A stretch of 64,000 nucleotides of DNA from contig NC_135555.1 of the NCBI RefSeq assembly GCF_964340395.1, positions 16,178,746 to 16,242,745 of the forward strand, written 5' to 3'. This stretch comes from Glandiceps talaboti (lineage: Eukaryota; Hemichordata; Enteropneusta; Spengelidae). A program made the position numbers and the translations under genes. The notes under the pieces are model-generated. The model was given only the letters and a program-made list of their open reading frames with translations, ran no database searches and had not been told where the DNA came from. This document shows, one piece after another, positions 38,259 through 51,500 of the stretch (positions are counted from its first letter, which is position 1; each line of letters starts with the position of its first letter).

Positions 38259-41200
38259 GACGGAGAGAGAGAGAGAGACAGAGAGTTGCTGGCACTTAAG
38301 ATTATTTTTATATCGTGTTTTAGATAATTGTTCGATATATTGTGTGAGTTCTTCGCATCAATTCGATATAATAATTCGCCAGGGCATTAGGAAAATGTCC
38401 AGTTACAAACAACCGATATACCTTAAAGATATATACTCGGTCTGAATGTGTTTCCTATAATATTTTACGACTTTACGTCGAATCCTGCTATGTCTCTTGG
38501 AACTACGTACATACTGTGTCAGACTTAATAATCAATCAGCACTTTAATGCCCGAGGGAAAATGTTTGATCTGTAACATTTTTCTCCATGATTTACGTACA
38601 CGCCTATATCATGTATATGTTGTTCAGGATAAGTCATGATGAATGCACTGGGATTATGTGTGTTCAGTTTTTTAAATAGTGCGAACTATCTAATTGGTAC
38701 GAATACATGACCAGTCTCAGTCTAATGCTTATTCAAATTGTCAAGGGAAAACTATTGTTCTTAGTGGGAAAGATTTTGCATGTATACAAATGTACAGATG
38801 TAAAGAAAGTCGCAGAATATTAGATTATATTAGATTAGGCCATTTCATGTAAGGTCGAAAAGACTTTAATACGTTTCAATTTCAAACATCAATCTCCAGA
38901 TAGTGCACGGACATGAATGACACGTCAGTTATAATAAAAAACAACTCACAGCTCAACCTTTAATTTCGACATTCATATCAAGGTGATCGATGATGTTGCT
39001 TAAGTCCTGTTATTAATCTGAAAATCAATATCTCGATTGTGTAAAATAATTATTCAGCGATGGTTTTGAGTTATTCTGAAGATATTTGAACGTATTTTAA
39101 CATGATACTTGAAACATGTGAAAGAAATCAAGGGCTATATCGCCGTCATGGTACTATACACTTGGATGTCAAAATCAACATGAATTAATTACAGAAACGT
39201 GCGACTTATAACAACAGAGACTACATAAAAACTATAAACAACATAAGGACTGGTAAAATACAATTTCCCAATTTAAACGCGTTTGGTTTGAGGAGAAGGT
39301 AAAATGTGTTATAATTTGAATTCATTGCAAGTTGGTACGTGAAGTAGCTACGCAGGACAGGTTGTTCATTTCTGTATTTCGCATTATAAAAAAAATACAT
39401 TTTGAGTGTGTATGGCGGGGGGGGGGAGGGGGAGGTTGCGTCAACTAAATTGAAGGAATTTCTTGTGCGTTAATTAATTGACATGTGGATGAGGATTTGG
39501 TTTTTATTTGGGATTTTGAAATTGTAAAAAAAAATTTCGATCGCTACCTAATAAGAATTCTTATTTGTAAGCCAATACATTGCAAAATGTGTTGAAAAGG
39601 TTTGTTACTGTATTGCAATACCAAAGATCGGAAACATTTTATTAATCTTTTGCAATTTATTCAGTTACAACAATGACTTGGTCTATGTTGCAAATAGGAA
39701 GACTTGATAAAATCGCTTTATTTTAATTAAAAAACCCAAAATAAATACCAAATCCTCATCCATATGGCCATTTTAAATGACACGATCCCATATATGTAAA
39801 ATTCGAAAATGCACTGCTTTGGGATAAAAGCTATTCTTAAAACGTACAGTTCTTGATACGAATGACCTAAAACGTTTCCCCCGAGGGAAGCAATTAAAAA
39901 ACTAGTTTATAAGGCCCATGTGCTGCGTGTGAGATGTCTGCAATTATTTTTCATTCGCCCCATAAACGAACATGATATGCGAGACTCAATTCCATGGAAG
40001 GTAAATCACTGCCAATGACTTTGACAGCTGTCTTTATGATCCCCTAGAGGCGGGTCCTTTCCTGCTGTGTGACATTGCATGCAATAATACTAATAAAAAT
40101 CAGTCATGGAGACGTGAACACATACTCTGCCCTCAAAAAACGCATGTTGACGCACATCAAATACACTAATTATCCTGTTAGTTAGCTTGAAACAAATTGT
40201 TGTCTGGCCTGACACAAATCCGACTACAATTGCACAATTTTACAGTTTGGCTTGACAAACATCTTACAAACATTACACAATTTTATCGTCTGGTTCTACA
40301 AAGTAATCATATTTATACATTTTAATCCATTGATTTATATTAAGTTTATGTTATTACAATGTATAAGGTTTGTCGATGGTCCTCTATTAAGATAAATGTA
40401 GTTCACGTAAAGAAAATATAGCAATATTTGTGACATCTTTGTCACACCAGATGATCAAAGGAAACATGATTTGTAAGGCTACAACAGTAGTAATGTTAGT
40501 AAGTATTTTGGATGATCATCTGTTTCAACGTAGTTTTGTTTTTGTGATGTCGCATATTTATCAGCTTACATCACGGTTCTTCTCCCGTATATTTTTTAGA
40601 CCACATTGTATATATCAACATGTCACTTCCTCATTGTATATGCATAGCAGTAAGAGTTTTTTTATTTATTTTTTTTATTTTTTTTATATAATAGTGGACA
40701 TGTGAATTTAAATTTACAAAATAAATTACCAATAAAAAAGAACAGAAATATAATACAGGTTACAGGTAATGGGTTTTGTTGTTGACAATATCAGGTTGCG
40801 ATCACTTTTACTTACATAGGCCTAGGGGCTAGCGATAAGAGATGATTTATTAATTGGGACGATAGACAGATGAATCATTCATGATTAATGATGGTTGATC
40901 TCGGGTTCTACGGGCTCCCTCACCTTTCTGTAAGGATGAACGTGTTACGTGATATACTACCATGTGCAGATAACATGTTGCAGAGGTCTATTTAATCAAT
41001 ACGACTCTGTGTCGGTATAATGATTTTAACAAGACACTTGTGGGGGGCTATCTGATAGTTGTAGGTCAAGTCAGAGGCCATTAACAGAAAATAATCGGAC
41101 ACTCTTGGGTAAAACTCAAATATGCGCCTCAGACAAAATAGTGGAGCTTTACCCAAGAGTGTCCGATTATTTTCAGTCAATGGCCGATGACTTGTCCTAT

Positions 41201-44200
41201 AACAAAGCTATCTGATTTCGAACTCGACGAGATTTTTAGGTTTTAAACAAGAAAATCAACCTTATCATATACAGCCCTGTTAGATAACCTCTTACCCATT
41301 ATCATGTTAATTATAAAATTCACTATAGAAAACCCATCCCGCATATCTCTGCCAAATAAACCGATGTTCTCCCCCCCCCCAAAAAAAAGTTCAGTGTGAA
41401 ATCCATTAACCAGGCAAAGACTCGTATTGTAACAAAGTTACAGTCCCAATGCGAACAGTATTTCCATCATTACTCACCCATATCTCTGCGCATACGCATT
41501 GTCATTTCAATGAACACATTCAATATGGAGACCTACTTTCTACACAAGCCACTTTGTGGTGAAGTGGTTATACAGCATATCTTTGGATAGGTACAGAACT
41601 AGAGGTACTGTACTGTGTTCGAGATTTTATACACACTTTAACAAACTGACAGGCGCACAATTAGGCATAGAACATGGTGTTAGGCAGGGAAGCACATGAT
41701 GATTGCATTGTAACAGTTGACAAGATGGGGACGCTGCTACAGAAATGATTAACAACCTGAGAATAGTTTCATTCATGGGTTTGAGGACTGTTCCTTTCAT
41801 GGATTAACAGCATGCAGAAACTTTCACTGTGTAAAACGTGTCCTGTTAACAGAAAAAAAGGTGTCTGCTAAATGGAATCGAGAGCAGAGTTGAAACAATG
41901 GGGAAAAGTCGGAAAGGAGTATAACGATTGGTATTTTTCTTCTCCAACGACAAAATAACTAACGTTTTAACAAAATTGGGAAATCCATAAAATTTACATT
42001 ATTCCACCGTTTTTCACTTCACTTTAAAATTGTTGTCGATCAGCGCTATTATGCAATGCTTGTATTTTAGTTATCTTTTTTTTTACCTAGAAATAATATT
42101 TGAATTATTACAGAAGCGAATGTAGAAACCAAGGTTCTCTCAAAACTGTCTTATAACGTAAACGATGAAGTCTGATGATCGAGGTATTTTTTTAAATTTT
42201 TAAATTGTTTTTAAACAATTTCAATTAATTACAAAGCAAAAGGATACAAACATGACAGATCAAGCAATTTAATAAAGTGTTATGTGATATTTGTTTATAG
42301 CTCAGCAAACAAGAAACAAGACTGCAACAAAAAGACAAAAGTAGGAAAAGTGTGACACTACTCAATATTAAATTAAATTATCCACAGGAAAATTAGATAA
42401 CAACATCTTTTAAAAGCGACCATTTTCTTAGATGCATTTCAATCTTATTGCTAGTTTGTGCGATTTGTTTATCGATGATTCTAGCATGTCACTACCGACT
42501 TGAAGATGGGGTACTTTACTCGAGGCTTCTTTAGGTGTACAATTTATTGCAAATGTTTCGCATATTGTAACAAAATATAGTGTACAATTTAAAAATAAAT
42601 ATAGTCTAAGACCCTTAGGTAAGCAATGTTGTCGCTTCAATCAGCAAGAGACTATTAGTAAACTGAAGTGGTTTTCAAGTTTGACAGATTCATTGTACTA
42701 CAAAACTGGTTTGCAGACAGTTTTATTGAAGATATTGACAAGTTTGAACTGGTGGGCAGCTTCATTGTACTCCAAAACTGGTTTGTGGGCGGTTTTACTA
42801 AAGAGGTTAATAAGTCTGGGGCATTGATTTTTGTACAATCATGTAAACTCCTCAGTTATGTAGTATATGTAATGAATTAGGTACAATGTGGTTAATTTAA
42901 TTAAACTAAATAAGCAATATGATATGGTCAATAGGTATGAAATGAAAAGTAGTGCTGATATGATACATGCAAGTTATATTACATTTAATCATTTGTCAAG
43001 CCATTATTTTATATGTGGCATTTGAGTTGCGACCACTGATGTTAAGAGGCCGATAATTCACTACAAGAACTGAGTATGCTAAATTTTTAAATAGAGGTCA
43101 AAATAAGATGCTAATTTGACTCCAAAAAGACCGCTGAGGTGTGTGTTAAATGGATGAGATAATATAAAAGACTGTCCATTGATTTTAAATTCATTTTATT
43201 TTTGGCAAAATGACCGGGTACAACTTTCCATAGCGGAAAGCTGCTTCGATTTACAAGCCTACTGATTGATTCCAGCGGTGCAATCTTCCTTAATGACCCC
43301 ACACGGGATTACGCATAAATGTGCATCATTAAATGTAACAGTGCCGGAAAAGAAAGGCTACCCATTCAAGATCAAACACACCAGGCACGTTTACGTTCTA
43401 CTGTCAGTGCCGTGATACGCGTACGCGGTATAAGAAAAAAGATTACTGATATTATGGTTATAGTGTACGTTATATTATTTTATATTCAGTGCAGAATTTA
43501 GAAGAACTAGCCATCATCTATCTCGAGGTCTCTACATCTAAAGCTTAATCATGAAACTTTACCATAGCCAAACTCAAAGTCACAAGTTTTGACATTAGTG
43601 TTATCTTATACGATGGAGCCATGCGGTTTACATAGGATTTTTCTTTTGTTATCTGGGTCAACATTTTCTCAACACGCTTCGTGATAACTGTTTTTCTCAA
43701 TCAATTTTATCCTTATTCGAACTAGGCCAGAAAGAAATATCTTGCTCTGCTGTATTTAATTGTGTTGATTTGGGACTTGGAACTTTTCTACAGTATAACT
43801 TTATCAACTCTGTGTGCTCCCCAATCTACAAGGACCCTTGCTGCTGCAATTTCCTGTCACGTCAGTCTATGCCACTTAAAACGTAACCAAGGTTACATTT
43901 GATGGACAAATTCTCTCAAATGAAACTAATTAAAAACGTACTGCATCCAGACATTTAAGAGAGTCATATATAAAGTGAAGTGTGCCTGAAAATCAGGATA
44001 ATTCTTAACGATTTGGCGCCATTTGTTTTTGATCAAAACATTATATTTACTCAGTAAACGACGTAATGTTAAAAATGAAATGTTAATTGCAAAAATAAAA
44101 TTATGATCGTCATAATTTTGCTTCCTACATTGAAATCCTAACCAGATTAACATTTTTTATGAAATATCAATGGAGCTCACAAAAATTATTTCGTTAATAA

Positions 44201-47200
44201 GATTCGTGTAAAATGAAGCCCCTGGTTCAGGAAAGAAAAAATAAACTTGTAAGTGATCTCAAAGTATACGTACTAATTTCGATACTCTAGCAATGACATG
44301 TACGCGGACTACTTTGCTGGACAGCAGGGATTGTATTCTTTTGACTTATTTACTGAATATCAACCACTATGTGTTGAACTACACGGTTGATTGAACGATT
44401 ACGTCATTAGTAGTAAATGTAATGGATGTATATATAAAGAAGTCCAATACCAGGCCTTATAGAAAAGGTACTTATTAAATACCAACGGAGAGTGATGTGT
44501 CCTCAATATATATACCTAATACTTCATTACACGTTTATTCGGTCAGTCGTTTATTAAGGAATTCATGCCTAGTGAACATTTAATAAACGCCTTACCATAA
44601 TTTGCCAGCTGTAGGTATGCACACAGAATTCGACACACATTCAAACTGAGAATGTGTTCAATTATGACGCACGTATAGAGCTGTGCAGATGTTACTTATG
44701 GTCATTTTAACTTCTAATCAATCCAATAATTATAGTGCAGTTTCTAACTCTTCTCCGATTAAAAGTATACTCCTTTCAGAAGTGCATTCCAATTAAAATG
44801 ATTTGGCAAATGTGGTTTGATAGCTAGGGGTTTATCGCTTTGAAACCACTGTTTTTGGAGTGTCAATTAATGCTCCGAAATCAGATAAAAATATACATAA
44901 CCAAACACACACCACGATATTTGGACAATAGTAAAACGTTGCCATGGCACTCGTTTCAACCTCAATTACATTTTAAACCCCTCTCAAATCAAATTGCTGT
45001 GAACGCCCTACATTTGATGGTTAACAGTATTGAGTGTGCAGATTATATGACAACATTTGATTCAATGTAACCTATGCTAAAAATATAATATTGGCAATAA
45101 CATAGATACATTTTCATGGTATGAATTTCTATGGAAACAGTTGTAATGAATGCATTAGTTGGGCAAATTTTATGCATTTGACATTTTTAATGAAAGGAAA
45201 TTTGTTCCAAACATGGTGATGGCATACTTGAAAATTTCAGACCTAATGCATGGTTTTAAGAAGATGTACTTGTGATTACCATGGCGACCTGGCATGGAAA
45301 GAGAAGGCTTCATGATTCAACTGTTTATTTATTTTAGTTCGTTAGTTAGTTAGTTAGTTAGTTGAGGGTATGTTCATCATATCCATCATATTGGGTGAAG
45401 CCCTCCTCCATCAATTTCCATTCTCGTCTGTCACTCTTGCCATTCTACTCATGTTGCCGTATTCACGGATGTGGTTATTCACCCTTTGGGAGGTATGTAC
45501 ATATTTCATCTGACTATCGACATTTCGTTTGTTTTTGGGTCGAAGCAATATTTTTCAGAAAATGAAAACGATTGAAAAGGTAAAGATAAGATAAAATGAA
45601 ATGAAATAAAATAGAATTAAACCCCGACTTACCTACCCTATTTCCTGAGGTCACGCTATCGGAAACATTTTTTTAAAAAATTCACCGTTACAGTAAGGCC
45701 TAACAATAAATTATGTGGTTCCGATTATGCTCAAATTTAGAAGTGGGGTAGGTAGATTTTTTATTTTATTTTATTAAATATATTTTTTATATGTGTGATT
45801 ATCAAGTTCAGGTTTTCCATTGTTTTCCAAATCAAATGGTCTCTGTGTTGTTTATTTCTTCCTATCAGATGTACATCCATTACAGATCGGAAGAGCAGTT
45901 TCATTTTGTGTTTTTAAGTTGATGTCACTTTCCACATCTAAAATTTCTCGTGAGACTTAACAATTTTTGTGATGTTATTATTTTTTTGTCGAATATGTAA
46001 ACAAAAAACATTTAGGGTCGACAGTAAAAAGCTAGGTTAAACCGGAACAAAACAATTATTATTTTTAGACCTAACTGTAAAAGTTCTAAAGTTTTAATAT
46101 TTCCGTTATCCTACCACTAGTACCCAACCTCAGTGTCCGTCCCCCAAGACGTTTCTATTTGAATTACACAAAGTATTAATATTGCAAATTCACGTTATTT
46201 TTCTCTTCTAACGAAATAATTTACTGAAGATTGTTCTTTATCATGACAGTATAAACGAACCCTGGATGAGGTTTTATCATAGATAACGCCTGAATTAAAG
46301 TAGGGGTTGTGAAACATGCTCTCCAACCCCCATGACGATATCGGACTAGTAGCTGAACTGATTATATTGTAACTAAGGTTTATCAGATGAAATATAACAC
46401 AAAGGAGGCGAAGTTTTGCGATTTCATTTTCGTTAAGTCTACAGGGGATCAGCTATCCTCCAGCTGTTGTGTTTACAATTGGTCTCGTAGGAAGATGTAT
46501 CACGACGAATCTTCAGTACCGTGTCGAGGTTGCTTCAAATTGTTTGTAATCTATCACAGACTCACGCAGAGGTTTTCATACGACCACCAGAGTCATGCAT
46601 ACAATATTGACTGATAAGCTGTATGACTGCATAACCTACAACTATGATTGCTGTGTCATAAAAAAATCAGAGAATATAAAATCAACCAAAAGGTGGGTAA
46701 TATATTGTGGCATAAAACAGCACACACAATTTCAATGTGAACTCCATAAAATGTAATACAGACATTCAGTTTTATTTATAAACTGTAATACAAAAGGGGT
46801 CAAAGAAGTATTGCAAATAAATGTAGTTTTTTTTAATTTAAATCAAAGGCAATGCGTTGTTGCATAAAGGCTAGTAATGGTATGCAATCAAGGTCAAAAT
46901 TAACACATATCATGTTTTCATCACGGAAGGAAGGATATATGTATTGGGGATGAAAAGTCTGTGTGTATGTGACAATGTGTGTCTGTCTGTATCACCATTT
47001 TCTCAATAACGGCTGGCTCAATTCAAACGAAATTTGGTGCACGCGTTCTGCAGGGTAATGGCAAAAATTGGTTAGGTTTTGGTAAGCATTACGTGAATAT
47101 TAATGAGCAACTTCTGTAATTAATGGTTTTCGATAATTAGGCTATATCTTAAGAAAGTATACTTCGAATTCAATATTATTTGGTACATACATTTGCGATA

Positions 47201-48458
47201 CCAAAGCTCATCTGTTCTGAAAATATTATTGATGTTGCTTATATTTTTAATACGTTATTTGCACATTTTTGGTAATTCGATCGGTAAAAATGGTGAGGCC
47301 TATGCGTTTCACATTGCATTGCACACTGTGTTGGCTGTAAGATCGCATCTTCAGACAATCATGCTTGAAAATTCGCTGAGATAAATTCATACGATCTATT
47401 CACTATTTCATTGTCAATCAAAATTGAAAATCTTTTTTGTACTTTATTGATATATTTGCACTACCGCGTGTTTCTGTTTGCCGTGAGAGCATGCATTGAA
47501 GATCATTGATCAAACCAGGTCAGCTTCATCTTTTGGGTAAAATTGTACCTCGTTCTACCGAAAATTCTGGAACGGACCATTAAGCAAATACTGTTGAGGT
47601 TTACGTTTTTACAGTATCTAAAATGGAAAGTAATGGCAAGTTGAAAATATGTCAAACTCAACTTTTGCAGAAGCAGATATGTACAATGTGTCAGTCGGAG
47701 TTCTTAAGCTATGTTTTTATACTTACAAAAAATACGCACCCATTTATCTGTGCATGCAAAGAAACAAAACTGCTGTATACGAACAACAACAACTGCTGTA
47801 CATGAACAACAATTGCTGTTTTTTGTTATAGATTAGGTTTTACGGGACTATATCTAAAGTCTCAGGTTACTTAAGTATTTCCTTATCAACTAATCCATTA
47901 GTAGATTATTATTCCTAGACATGAAGACTGTAGAAATACATCAAAGTAATTGATTTCTCCTCTTTTCAAAGACTTTCCCTGCAAGGCGTTTCAAGAACTT
48001 TGACTTATTTTATTGCTTATCGTTAGCATTTCTTTCAATTGCAAAATGGTATTTTTGGTTCCTGTGATATATGAGCCCCCATCTGCCTCATCTCTTCTCG
48101 TCCCTCTGTGTGTGTGTATGTAATCAATACCTCTCTAGCGAGCAGGCGAGCGAGCGAGTGACAGGATTTGATTTCATTCGTGATATATATATCTGAAGTT
48201 AGCTTTCGATGTAGATTCGCTCTGGATATAAAATTAGACACTTCAATTACCTTAACATACTATTACTTTGATGCTTTCTTAAAACTTCTGGACAACATGA
48301 TTTTTTCCCAATTTACCTAGGGGAACATGAAAACAAACAAAAAGAGGTGTCTTTGTACGATTTTTTGTAGGAATTTTGAAAATACTCGTAAATCACCGAA
48401 TACATTTCATTTTCCTCTAGGTGTGTTTGTTTGTTTGTTTGTTTGTTTATTTACTTAG

Positions 48459-48526
<68 letters not shown>

Positions 48527-51500
48527 GTGTGTGTGTTTATTTGTTTGTTTGTTTACTTACATTTCATCAAACGGACTGCCACAGTTTTACAGGTTGTAGA
48601 AAGTTTAACGCAACTATTTATAGTACACAAATATGGCAGAGACAATTAAACACTGCTAAAATCATGTTAAAATTAGTAATCATTTAAATGTCCCTAAAAA
48701 CATTAAAATCGTCAAAAAGATCTAGATTTTGAAAATTGCCCATGGACTGAGCCCTTAATAAAAATGAAGATTTTAAGATATCTATTATATAGCAGAAGAT
48801 AGTGATTAATAGAAGGGGCGCCAACATTTGTCACGTAAAAGTACACCAGGTACAAGGTAATGTGAAGGTTCAAAGACAACTCAAAGAATTAATATTTCAC
48901 TCGATTTACAAACTTTAAGGTTAAAGGTCGGCCATCGTCCCATATACACGTCTTGGTGAAGTATTTTTTGCGACATTTTATTTGGCTTCTTTGCATGATA
49001 AATACTGTAATACTTTGAAAAAAATATCATTTCCCTTTAGTGCTTTTATTTTAATCATCCTGAAACTCACATTGTAATCAAAATAATTAGGATATATCTT
49101 AAAAGTGCATGCTTCAAGTTCCAAATACATACTTCAATCATAACAAATGCGTACATGTTCTAAAATATTTCATTTGCATAATTAATGGTTTTCAGTATTA
49201 TATGCTATTCTTTAAGAATGCACACTTCAAATTTCATATCATTTGGGACATGCATTGATTATAATTTAAATTGTAATCAGTCATTTGTATACTTAGTGAA
49301 TTGAGAATACAAGCTACAAATTGAACATAATTTGGTGCAGACAATTGACGATAACAAATTAAATTTGTCCTATTGTTTTTATTAATGATTTTCAGTAAAT
49401 AAACGTCTTATATTATCTCTTTGGCATAATCATTTGCCAACTAATGGGTATATCACGTTTAATAGTTAATAGCTAAGAATATTGCATTCCCAACAATTAT
49501 TGCATGTAGGAAGGAAAATGTAAAGACTTTGGCCTTACGAACGATATGCAATTCAAATCAGGTTGAAATCGATACTTAAAAAAATAAGTATGGCAGAAAT
49601 GATATCCAACAATGTGAAACTAACTAAGTACGCTATTAGATCGATCATGTAATCAAGAAAATAACCCCATTTGGTGAAATATACAATGTACATCTATTAG
49701 GATGCATTACTAAAGACTTGCCTAGGGTAAATAATCAAATTTAGAAAGTAATTGCTTTGTATGAACCAATTATGTAACAACAGACTTCAGCCCGTTTCCG
49801 ATTGCTTGATTGTCTTCAATTTATCGCAAAAATGGATTACTTATCCATCATGGGGGAAATCTGTAAGAATGTTATCTTCCATAAGGGAAGGCTATATTTT
49901 AACGATGGCATGGGATGTGTGTGTGTGTGTGTATGCTGTGTGTGTATGTCTCTGTGTGTATGTGTATGTGTGTGAAAGTATTTAGTTAATCTTATTATAT
50001 TAGTGACTTCATTTTATCGTTTTAAGATTTAGAAACTAGCTCTGTTAATTCATACAATTCCCTTTGTCCTAAACACCATTAAGAACAAACTTAACAGTTC
50101 CGGACCGGAGATTGGGCACTTTCTACTTTAGTCTGAACGCGCTTATATAAAGGAAGTGTTCCTTTGGAGAAATAAACCTGTATCGTTAAAGGGTAGATAT
50201 GGTTTCTTCGTGAGACTAGCAGCGCGATCGCGAACTTCTTATATTTCGCAACTCTGGTTGCTATGTTCGAAATAACGGGCAACAGTCCCTGTAACAACCA
50301 CGCGGAAAATAAATTAAACCCTTTGGTATCAAGAAGTAATTTCCTATAATACACTCCTACATATTATACTTACCACATGGGGTCTTCAGTAAAAGGTCGC
50401 ATAGGACAAACTATATTGATATATCCGTGCTTCCATTTCCGACTCGGAGGAAGATACCTGTTCAGAAAGGAAGGGATATTCTACTATTAAAGCAACGTAA
50501 CGTAGAAGAGGATGTTGACTGTTAGAACATATCTTTAAAGTGACCACATCGATGAGGATTGGATATTTATTTTGGATTTTTAATTCATGTAACAATTTTA
50601 TCATGGTTTCCCACTTGAAAAATCAGTGCGACAACATATGCCAAGTCCTTGTTTTGTAACTCAATATATTAGAAAAGATTAATAACCGTGTGAAATCGTT
50701 GTTATAATATAACATGTACAATAACAAACATTCTAAACATTTTAAAACGTTTTGCAATATATTAAGTTACAAAAGCTAACTTTATGAATGTTGTTTCACA
50801 TTCACTTTTCAAGTAGATAAAATTGTTTTGTAAATTAAAAATCCAAAATATATACCCCAATCCTCATCCATTATGTCCATGTTAAGAAAGACATTGAAAT
50901 CGAAGAAAGTGCAGGATGTTATTATTTCAGGGAGGAAATAAATTGGAATTCTGGGATCTTCTACTAACATACATGTAGACAACTGACGTATCTATAATCA
51001 GTTGTACTTGTGTCTATTCCATTATTACTAACTGTATAGTGAAACCATGGTAGTTGAACGGTTAGAGTGGCCGGCTTGGAATTTGCAGGTTGCAGGTTTG
51101 AGCCTCGCCGCTGACATTTGTTTTCGAATAGCTGAAGTCCTTTGGCATGAATTGAACAGCGATTGCGCCCCAGTTTCTCCAGCTATGCAATTTGGACCTT
51201 GGTACGATAGATGTTGCAATGCAAGGGGTCCTGTTATTTAATTAAATATATATATGCACTACATAATGTTGCTTCTAATGCGTAACACACTGTCTACCTT
51301 TTTTTCGTCATTGCAGGTAGCTTGATTTGTCAAATCGATATGTTCCTACCACTGGTATGTGTCACTGCATCAAGTTACAGTTTAGTGTTGTTATCTATCG
51401 ACCGATACCGAGGAATAGTCCAAAACATTAGACCAACTCTAACACACAGACAACTGGTAATCACCATTGTCGGGATATGGATCATTTCTATCCTTGCTGG

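Larger units (their letters stand above)
36365..51316. other. GPCR intron 1 (~15 kb)
   Basis: Contains no supported exon. It holds an inverted-arm element next to the donor, several microsatellites, two TTAA MITEs, a 150-bp foldback, diverged tandem repeats near 47 and 49 kb, one copy of a ~460-bp dispersed repeat and a tRNA-derived SINE near its 3' end. Each is listed separately. Confidence 0.8.

Noticed and set aside
51041-51113. tRNA-like sequence with box A and box B
   Set aside because: Stems do not close into a cloverleaf and an unrelated body with an AT tail follows, so it is called a SINE rather than a tRNA gene.
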